A stretch of 64,000 nt of DNA from Paraphaeosphaeria minitans (taxonomy: Eukaryota > Ascomycota > Dothideomycetes > Pleosporales > Didymosphaeriaceae), in the NCBI GenBank assembly GCA_015832175.1, contig WJXW01000001.1, positions 4,154,001 through 4,218,000 on the forward strand. The letters run 5' to 3'. Below, piece by piece: positions 55,529 through 64,000 of the stretch. A program made the translations under genes and the position numbers. The notes beneath the pieces are model-generated. The model ran no database searches. It saw only the letters and a program-made list of their open reading frames with translations, and was not told the origin of the DNA. Positions within the stretch are counted from its first letter, which is position 1. Every line of letters begins with the position of its first letter.

Positions 55529-57538
55529 CCTTGTAGAATTGTCGCTGGATTCTGGTACTGTAGGCTGTGGCAGGAGATTCAGGTTGTGAAATGAAGATAT
55601 AAGCTATGATGTACTAGTAGCCTGTTAGCAATGAATCTCTGCTTGGAGTCCAAGGTGTAGGTCTCTTATAGTGCACATTCGCTCATTAATCAGTGCCGCA
55701 CGGTGCGTGAAACGTGGACAATTTTCCTTTGATAACAATACATGAGTATTGATTGTATAACTATTATGTGTCACATGGGACTTTGAGAACAATAGGCAGC
55801 TACGATGTGTCATTCGACGCGCAACACTCACACAAAAGCATTCGAGTATCATGTTCCCGAAGGAATGACTGGCTACGCGGCACAGCTATACTACCCAACT
55901 GTGACTCCGCCATCGTGGTGAGTTGACGTTCCACATCAAACACTGCTTGGGGTACATTTACATGATCAAATTGACCCCATCAAGCCACTTGTTTCGAAGC
56001 AAGTCGTCGTGGCGTCGATCGTACCAGGTGGTAGCCGCTTGGAGGAAAACATTTTGATGGCGAAAGAGCCGTACAGTGAGGCGCTGGAGAGGCTTGCATG
56101 CACATTAGCCGTCCGCATTGTATCTTGCATAGCACTGCGACTACAGATGGCCCCTGATTGTCTTTTCTCAACGGTACCGTTGGTCTGGGAGGATGGACGG
56201 GTCGAGAGCGGGCCGGATCTAGGAACATAAACGGCCAGCCCGAGTGCTCTACGTGTTAGCACCGAGGGTAGCCCGAGCGAAGGTAGCCACAACCTAAAGC
56301 CAGATTGAGCAGGATGCGTCCGTGGGTCGTTTCTACAGCCTGGCACGTTGCCACTCATTTGGTAGGATGCTCATGCACCAATGAATCGGCCCATTCATGC
56401 GCAATCATGGTACCTCACGCTGCCTGGGTACCTTTCTCTGTGCACTGAAATTACAGTTGCGAGTCAAGAAAGTCGTGCAACCCATGTTTTCCCGAGACCA
56501 GGGTACAGGTAGGGCTTGGTGACCAGACCCTAGGCTCGGGCATCAACGAAGAGTCGCCCGTCGAGAGCCCGCGGCAAACGTGAAAAGTCGCACCGCGCAG
56601 CCCGTCCACATCCCGCAGCAACAACGTGAGCTATTTCACGTTGGTACGTCCCGGGTTCGCTCATCTAAAGGTGCGACTAGTGTTGTTGCTGCGCATGAAA
56701 CACTTCGACGGATGCGGCTCGGCAACGGGAAGATCTGCATACGCTGCTGTATAACTGTCAATGCGATGCCGACCAGTTTGTTACAGTGTACGACGTGGGT
56801 CAAGTGTGGGGGTGGGGTGGATGGTAATTCCATCAGCACTCATGGACAGCTCTAAGACCTGGAAGAAGATCCGGCCAGACCCCTTCAGCCAACGAGGACA
56901 AGCCGCAAACAAGGGCCTTATTCCCCGACATCCTACACCGGGGATGTGAAAGTAGCGTACAGGGTACATCTGGTCGTGCCTTTTCCAGCAGACAAGGGGG
57001 CGCACAAACTCGACACAGCAATCCTGATACTGTCCTAAGCCGCCCCAGACCAATGAACATGTTTATAAATTCCCGAATATACATTGTATTCATCGCACTA
57101 TGCTAGGGCATTTACATCTTTTCTTTGCTCCACCTTTGCCTTTGCCTCATGCAGATCGCCAATTATCAAGAAGCTCATGTCGCAAACGCTGAAAGTTGGC
57201 CACCATACCCCAAGATCTTCCTCCTCGAAAAAAGCTCTTTTCTGTTCTTGCCTTTTTCACTGGGTCCATGGAATGAAATTCCAGACTCCAGAGATATCGG
57301 AACTGACAACGTGACGTTGTGTGGATGGTGGTAGCCCGTTTCAATCCCGTCCCGCTCTTTTCCGACCCACAATGTCACACACAGATGCCCTCCAGAAAGC
57401 TACACAATCTGGCATACCACGGAGACTTAGCCGCCAGCTGACCAATGACACATATTGTAGATGTAGAGACGGGGCATCAAAGGCCGAAAACACAATAGAC
57501 TTCGTAGTCACAGAAGACTCTGCGGCTGTGCAATTGCT
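55529..57538. other. Gene-poor region
   Basis: About 2 kb between the hydrolase start and the 3' end of the BTB-like gene. Open frames are short (up to 130 codons), overlap on both strands and show no motif. No RNA gene or mobile element is recognised. The left part holds the hydrolase promoter. Confidence 0.45.
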
Positions 57539-59436
57539 TTAGATGTAGGCAGGGCCTGTGGCGAGCCACGCCGCATCCGGATCGACGTTTGCTTGAACCG
57601 TCACGGCGGTTGGGAGAACCTTCCCAGCAGCCTTGGTAGATGACGTTCCCTTCTGCAATCCGTCAGTGCTTAATAACCTAGTGATCAATGATAGTCTCGT
57701 ATTACCTTTCCAATGGTGTATGTAGTACCCCATACAACGTTCTTCTGAGCTTGGACGTCTTGCACCTTGCGAGCCAGCTTTGGGAGCCGGAAGAGTTCCT
57801 CATCCCAGCTACCAAGGTCCTCAGGCTTGACCTTAGAGCGCCCCATGGCCATGCAATTGGCCAGACAATCGAAAATCGGATCATCCTCGGTGTATGCTAA
57901 TTCCTCGATCAAAGCAACAAGCTCTTTTGATGGACCATCGCGCAGCTTCTCGCAGTATCCGCGGGTGAACTGGCTAACATACATGGGGTGCAGGCCAAGT
58001 ACGCGGGCACAACGGACCAGCTGAAGGTTTTGGCGATCAGAGTTCTCGGGCTTCAACTTGATGCTGAACACAGACTTGCAGTACGTGAGCATCGTCATCC
58101 AGTCGAGAACAATGTTCAGGGCGTCCTTGCTCATGGAACCTCCCTCGAACTTGATTGCCGCTGCAGTCCCATTGTCCGTCCAATGCTTGTAAGCCTTGAG
58201 CGAGACCTGCATGAACGCGTATTTGGGCACCGCAGCTACGGTCTCATTGCCCATAATAATCTGCACGGTAGGACCACAACCGAAACGCTCTCGTTCTTCT
58301 TTGGGCATGGTTCGGATGTCCTTGCTCACGTCGATCTTTGGGGGAGCCTCAGTCGCACGGCGTGAGCCAAAGACAAACTTCTTGGGCCCTCCCGCTGGCT
58401 GCTTCTTATATTTTGACAGGTCGACAGCCATCTTCATCGTACGCGCTGGCGGAGGCGGCGGCATCTGCTTAATGTTCTCCGCCGTGACGAACGGAGACAG
58501 TCGTAAATTGCGGACCGGTGTTGGCGTGCCGAGTGCGGGAAACTCGGCAGGGGAGAGAGCCGGGAAGTCATCATCGGCGGCGGTGGAAGCAGCGTGAGAC
58601 TTAGCTGGCTTCATTGGTATAGTTTCCATGGCACCTGAAGTGGTGTCTGCAGGATTCACGAATCCATCGAGTTTCTTGGGCTCGAGTGCAATGGGAGATG
58701 TCTTGGGCCCAGGCTGAGACAGCGCTGGCCCATCAGCACCTTCGTCGACTTCAACCTCAGTAGCCGAACCAGAGTCAGGTATGCTTGTGTTCTCGGCCAT
58801 CTGTAGCTGCAACCTCTCGATGATCTTGTACTTCTTCTCAAGCTCTTCTTCGAGCTGCATGGCCCGGTGCGCCTCTTCGTCTGCCTGGCGGATGAGGTCC
58901 ACGATACGCGCATCTTTATCGGTCGCAGTGACTTCTAGGTCGGCCACGCGGGCAGTCCTTTCACTGACTGTAGCCTGGAGCTGAACAATCCGAGAAGCGT
59001 GGACTTCAATTTTGCCAGAGAGCTCATCGATGCGTCGTGCTTGCTGCTTGACTGTGGCTTCTGTTTCTTCAAGGCGTTTCGCCTGGCAGGCTACGGTGCT
59101 GGCCATGGCTGAAGATTCGTGACACGTCTGATGATCATCGTTTGCCTCTGCCTCGGCTTCTGCCTTGGCCTGGTGTTCCTCCTCGTCTTCGGAATCGTAA
59201 TCTGCCCATGACATTGTAGTGCTTGGAGTCACGGGCGACTTGGGTAGGTATGCCGGCTTCTTCACTCGGGAATCCTTCGGTGGTGCCTTGAACACAAGAC
59301 CTCCGCCGTTCTTCTTGGGCGCGGTTACTTGGGCCGGCGTGGGTTCCTCCGACTTCTTCTCGGGCTCGGGCGACGGGAGCTGAACTCGGCGCAACTGACC
59401 GATCTTGCGCGCCCAGAAATCTTGGGGATTCTCCAT
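57539..59436 (-). CDS. Coiled-coil protein with C-terminal BTB-like domain
   Basis: Two exons, 59436-57706 and 57652-57539, with a 53-nt intron (GTAATA..CTGAC..TGCAG), phase 0, give 614 residues. The second exon replaces a short readthrough tail (to 57685) with 37 residues ending PGPAYI-like. I start at ATG 59436 (MENPQDFW); the frame is open 28 codons further up, but that stretch begins without ATG. A disordered N terminus is followed by a coiled coil at about 115-225 (RRIDELSGKIEVHASRIVQLQ), a Pro/Ser-rich linker containing FPALSPAEFPALG, and from about residue 380 a folded region (GPTVQIIMGNETVAAVPKYAF, YCKSVFSIKLKPENSDRQNLQL) that resembles a fungal BTB/POZ-like domain. Function is unknown; BTB domains usually mediate protein binding. 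Confidence 0.78.
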
Positions 59437-60270
59437 CTTCGGGGGGGAAGCGGCAGCCGGAGATCCTAGTGAGGAATGCAATCGGGGGTAGGGTGCAGGT
59501 GCAGGGGCAGGAATGCGCAACGTGAAGTGCGCGCCGGCTGGGGGTTATCTTATGTTGTAGCGAGCGAGAGACGGTGTCAAGAGCCGCTCGTCGAAGCTTG
59601 GAAGAGGTGGTGGTGGAGAGGGGGATGCAGAGGCAGGGCGGGGCGGTTTATGAAGAACTTGAGCACGGCGGGAGCGATAGTGAGGCCAGTGGGCGAAGTG
59701 CAAACGGTCCAGGCGGGCTCGCTTGGCGGCTGCGCGTGCGTGATCCGAAATTTCCTCAACGTGAAGTTGAAGTGAAGGAGACATGCCAGGCACAGACCAA
59801 TCAGGTGCTCCCTGGGTCTGCAAAGGGAGGGAAGCCGCGACTCGGCAACCGCGAAAGCACACGGAGAGCAGGAATGAGAGTGGCAATAAAAACGACCATA
59901 GATATATAGATGAAACACGGCTGTGGCAAAGCCCATGGCCGTGTTCTGATTCCGTGATGGGCGCCGAAGAGACTATGTAGCATGGCCTCTGGAGGGAGCA
60001 GCCCACGTGCACCCACCGCGTGATCCAGGACCCGGGCAGCCAGGTAAAGCTGGAGACGAAAACATCTGGCGTTTTCTACAAGCCTCAGCGCTTCGTTTGA
60101 CTGCTCGTGCGGGCAACGTTTGCCAAACACGAAAGGGCGCCTGGCTTGGAGAAAGCATGAGGACCGGACACCACAAGATCCGTGCTCGCATGCAAACGTC
60201 ATACGAAGCGTTCCGACTCAGCTGCGCGCCCGCTGATTGCAAGCGTGACGTAACGAGATGCTCAAAGGTT

Positions 60271-60389
60271 GGATGGGATGGGATGGGATGAGGTGAGATG
60301 AGATGATGTTGATGTTGATGTTGATGTTGATGTTGATGTTGATGTTGATGTTGATGTTGATGTTGATGTTGATGTTGATGTTGATGTTG
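60271..60389. repeat. GGGAT run followed by a TGATGT hexanucleotide array
   Basis: Four or five GGGAT units at about 60271-60303 are followed by about 14 perfect TGATGT units at 60304-60389. Confidence 0.95.
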
Positions 60390-60620
60390 TTGATGCTGAG
60401 GCGAATATCGGTAATACATTCCTCCGACCCGAGCGGCTTCCTAGCTATCATAGGTACCGCAGCTACCCGAGCGGCTTCCTACCGTAGCTACCCGCGTCAC
60501 GCTTCCTTGTGCTACCTTATCACTGCTGACCTCTCGGCATGGCATTTTCTGTAAAAGCTGTCCGACTACCTACGCTATCGCCATCATCCACACCCATCTG
60601 CCTACGACACCATTCGCCAC

Positions 60621-60665
60621 GCTCTGCTCTGCTCTGCTCTGCTCTGCTCTGCTCTGCTCTGCTCT
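60621..60665. repeat. GCTCT pentanucleotide array
   Basis: About nine perfect GCTCT units, 570 bp upstream of the seven-module gene. Confidence 0.95.
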
Positions 60666-61232
60666 CTCTGATCTTTGCAGCTAATCTGTCATGGTATTAC
60701 AAGTGATGCTTCTTAGAAAAAGTGCTGGCTAATTTGGCAGCGTGATTCGCAGTAAAGCTCTAACTACTCATCCAAGTCTTGTCCCTAGGTCAGGTAGACA
60801 AAGCCCCCGAAGGTAGCATCGTACAGCTTCAAAATCGGTGCTCACTGCTTCAATGTCACTCGGTGTTGCCAACATCTGCTTTACTCTTGCCGAGAACAAG
60901 TCCAGCCTGTGCAGCTGCCTCCTCCGCAGGCACAATGGCAGTCACAATGAGGCCGCCAAAACAAGCATCCCCTGAACCACTCCCTTGTCTTCTTCCACCC
61001 TTTCAACCAACCGGTCCGAAACACACTTACCACTACCAGGTATGCTTCAACCCCGCCGCTTTGTCTCCAGTTCTGACCTTCGCAGCGAATACACCGAGAT
61101 TGACTAGGTTGGCTGATCGTCTCTTTTGCTCTCCTCGCACCCGCTGTACTCTCCTGCATATTGCTCTGGGCCGTCTCGACCGAAGCAAGACGACTTCAGC
61201 TCTCTCGTTTCCCCGAAGTACAAGCTCTGAAC

Positions 61233-63916
61233 ATGTCTAGATTTGCCATCATGCTTTTCACGGCCCTTGCTGTGGCTGGCTTGGGTGTGCTACCTGTTCA
61301 CGCTTGGGATAAGCCTGTCCAGGAGATCGACTTTCTTGGCCCCTGCAACCCGACCGACGAGCAGTGCGAGTTGAAAAAACGTCAAGACGATGAGCATCAG
61401 ACCACCGACGGTGACTGGCACATTGGATGCGATGAACCCCGCCACTGCGGCTACCACCAAGATCACTCGAACAAACGCTCTATCGATCCCGACCCCAACA
61501 CAGCAGCCCGTCCGATTCCGACACGCTCATCTTCTCAGGAGTCCCCAAATCCAGATTGGCTAAACATACCAGACCGGGACGGTATCGATACGCGCTGCAG
61601 CCTTACCAGCATCGAACTCGTCGAGAAGTTCAACGGCCAGCACTGGGTTCACCACTACAAATGCCCACCGGGTACCTCCTGCACTGATATCCTTGGTAGC
61701 GGGGCCTGCAGGGCCGGCCTCTACGAGTTCATCATCCCTGGTCAAAGCTACCTATGGGCTTTCGACTGTCCAGATGCTCTCAACGACCCGAGTACTTGTC
61801 ACTTCTCCGAGACGATGCACTCACTCGGTGCTCCAAAGCCGCAAGAGCCGTACCTGACTGGAACGACGCGTTGCAACCCAAATGGACGAGCCGTTCAGTA
61901 TTTCGACGGCGACGTATGGACGGATGTCTACTCTTGCAAGGCGGAGGCTGCCTGCGTTGAGCACGAAGGCCGCGGTGGCTGCATGGCTGGTGAAAGCCTG
62001 TCCTATCCATTGACCTCCCGCGAATCGAGCTCGTATCGATTACCAATCGCGCATGCTGACCAAACAGGCTCTCTTCCCTACAAAGACCAAGCTACCACGG
62101 GGAGGTACATCCAGTGGCCACCTGTAAGGCGCGGTGCAGAGGATCAGCCACCGACGCGTTGCCATCCCGAGATCGACGGCCGTGTCCAATTGTTCAGCGA
62201 GTGGTACCATAAATGGATCGACTTTCGCGATTGCGATTACCAGAGCGTCTGCCACAATTCGATGGATGAGGCTAAATGCGAAGATGAAGAAGAAATCCAT
62301 GTCCCGTTGGTGGACCTTCGCAACGGCGTAGAGAGTTGGCATCCTATCAAGGCCTCCGACCGTCCACCCAAGCCGGTTCTGCAGGTCCAATACGATGAAG
62401 ATGACTATGTATTGCCGCCAATTCAATCAACGATTGCCCAGAAAGAAGGTCCCGTATACACCAAGTGCGATTCTCTAGATTATACTTCCAAATTCGTTCA
62501 ATATCTCCACCCCACAGCGCAACAGTGGCTCCGATTCTACGTATGCGGGGGGCGTTGCTTCCAATTCCGCGAGTTTGCAGCTTGCGAAGAGTACACCGAC
62601 AAGTTTGTGATCCCGAGCCCACCGAAAGAGAATATCTCAAAGCACGACGCCCCCAAGGATCTGGATTCTCAGTGAGTCCGCCCAGAAGGGGGGGGGAGGG
62701 GGTGGGGTGATTCAGCATGATGACTGTCCTTTTTTATTGCCTTGCAAGACGAGGCCTGGTCGTCATATATATCTTTGCGTTGTTGCATCTATGAGTGAGG
62801 TTCACTGGCTGATTTATATCAGTCTTCTTCGTCGCCAAAAACCCCACAATCCAGTAGCACCCGACTTCCACACAATCGACACTCGCTGCAACCCTTTCGA
62901 TCTCAATGAAGTGCAGCGTTACAACGGAACACATTGGATCCACCATTACCAATGTACCTTTCTCGGATCTTGTATCGATGTTGACGGCCACGGAGCGTGT
63001 CGCCTGCAAGACAATGTCTACGAGTTGCCTTCAGCCAATCGAACCTCAATCAAACAGGGAGAAGGTGAAAATCCGCTGCGAGTCAAGACACGTTGCAACA
63101 AGTCGAATGCGAGCGAGATTCTTGAATGGCAAGGTCATTCTTGGGAGCCGCAAGGGGTTTGTCTTCCGCCGTTCGAATGTTTCGACTTCCACGGCAGCAC
63201 GGGCTTCGCTCTTTGCGTGCAAAACGATGCGCAGTACCAGAGGATGTGGCTTCCCTGGCCTGAGTTGAGCCGCAGTACAAATAGCGGACAGGTTACGCGC
63301 TGCAAGGACCATGGAACAATGGAGCAGTTCAAAGACAACGCTTGGGTTCCGTACAGGAGGTGAGAGAATCCGATAAAGTCACTAGATGGTTCAAATTAAG
63401 ATCGACACGACAATCCCAGCGTCGCATAGTGCAGAATCTTCGCTGACAGCGCCTAGGTGCAACGGAATCTTCACGTGCCAAGGTGTTGAAGGTGGTCCAA
63501 ATGGGGGTTGTGCAGCACCCAGTCTTTACGACATCTTGACCCAGCGGGCCGTTCATAGCTCCGGATATCATGCCAGCCGAGAAGCAGCTCCTCGCCTTCC
63601 CAAGCGTGACAATAACGATGATAGCCTGTTGGAGAACAGCGAAATGCTGACAGAGCAAGGCAAAGTGCGTGCTGATAGCCTGCACCGGCGTTCTCCATCT
63701 ACTGTGCAAGTGCTGATGTCCACCCGCTGACATTTAATCCAGATCTTATTTAGCGAAGGCAAGGACCTTACAGAACAGAGCAATCCTCTTCTTGAAATTC
63801 TCTTCGGCTCCCGGCCGAACCCTGAAGTGGATATTGATCCGTCAAAGCCCCGGGTGAATGTTGACATCCACGATGCCGATGCTCGCGATGAGGACACCGA
63901 TTTTGACACGGAGTAG
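61233..63916 (+). CDS. Secreted protein with seven four-cysteine modules and Kex2-type sites
   Basis: Four exons, 61233-62671, 62823-63359, 63457-63664 and 63743-63916, give 785 residues. All phases fit; intron 1 is 151 nt (GTGAGT..CTGAT..TATCAG). Residues 1-24 form a signal peptide ending near VHA-W. Seven modules share C-x(19-25)-C-x5-C-x8-C, with a Trp exactly six residues before the second Cys in every copy. First cysteines are at C122, C214, C310, C412, C502, C571 and C640, mostly preceded by T-R. Module 4 has x3 instead of x5; modules 6 and 7 have a longer last loop. Module 7 is split by intron 2. Dibasic KR sites at 49-50, 81-82 and 708-709 could be cut by Kex2. The C terminus is acidic. 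No known family is recognised. If intron 1 were not spliced, the first exon would be a separate 480-residue protein. Confidence 0.8.
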
Positions 63917-64000
63917 GACGGAACAACACGAAAAGTGCTGCTGCTTGAGTGCGGAGATGATGGGTGTCCTGATTAACAGAGTGTGCTGTGGTCTCGTTTT

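Larger units (their letters stand above)
59437..61232. other. Intergenic region between divergent genes, rich in microsatellites
   Basis: About 1.8 kb between the BTB-like gene (leftward) and the seven-module gene (rightward). It contains three microsatellites near 60271-60389 and 60621-60665. Long shadow frames result from the repeats, including Ile/Asn and Met/Leu repeats. No gene is supported. Confidence 0.5.

Noticed and set aside
57685..57705. C terminus of the BTB-like protein at 57685
   Set aside because: A clear intron starts at 57705 and leads to a 37-residue coding exon ending at 57539.
60218..60554. Ile-Asn and Met-Leu repeat frames
   Set aside because: Translations of the TGATGT microsatellite.

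Overview
The window is nuclear DNA from a filamentous ascomycete (Pezizomycotina). Genes carry short introns (mostly 46-80 nt, GT..AG, CTAAC/CTGAC-like branch sites), sit on both strands without operons, and include fungal markers: fungal Mediator Med1, a DUF7923-type CCCH protein, a Sec39-domain protein and secreted Cys-rich proteins. A Dothideomycete-like source is my guess only; no rRNA or mitochondrial marker is present to test it.

Layout. 1-9.6 kb is housekeeping: a partial gene cut by the window start, a single-pass membrane protein with two PY motifs, TFIIH subunit Tfb5 (three small exons), a GFA-family enzyme, a small Cys/His protein, Med1 and glutamine synthetase. 9.6-16.2 kb is gene-poor, with simple repeats, a nested minisatellite and a decayed FAD-oxidoreductase fragment. 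16.2-25.4 kb holds a 1303-residue low-complexity protein, a D-lactate dehydrogenase-like flavoenzyme, a pepsin-like pseudoenzyme broken by a stop codon, and a serine/threonine dehydratase. A YANK/STK32-like kinase (27.7-29.6 kb) is followed by a second gene-poor stretch. 34.3-61 kb mixes a DUF7923/CCCH protein, three related ankyrin proteins, a coiled-coil membrane protein, a 6-Cys small secreted protein, a Sec39-like protein, an alpha/beta hydrolase and a BTB-like protein.

61.2-63.9 kb holds the most striking gene: a predicted secreted 785-residue protein built from seven copies of a four-cysteine module (W-x5-C-x5-C-x8-C core), with dibasic Kex2-type sites. I do not recognise the module from any named family.

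Several gene models were assembled by hand from splice signals and reading phase. The least certain junctions are the first and third introns of the ankyrin gene at 51.6-53.6 kb, one acceptor in the DUF7923 gene, and intron 1 of the seven-module gene. Functional links between neighbours are not evident beyond the ankyrin paralogue cluster.
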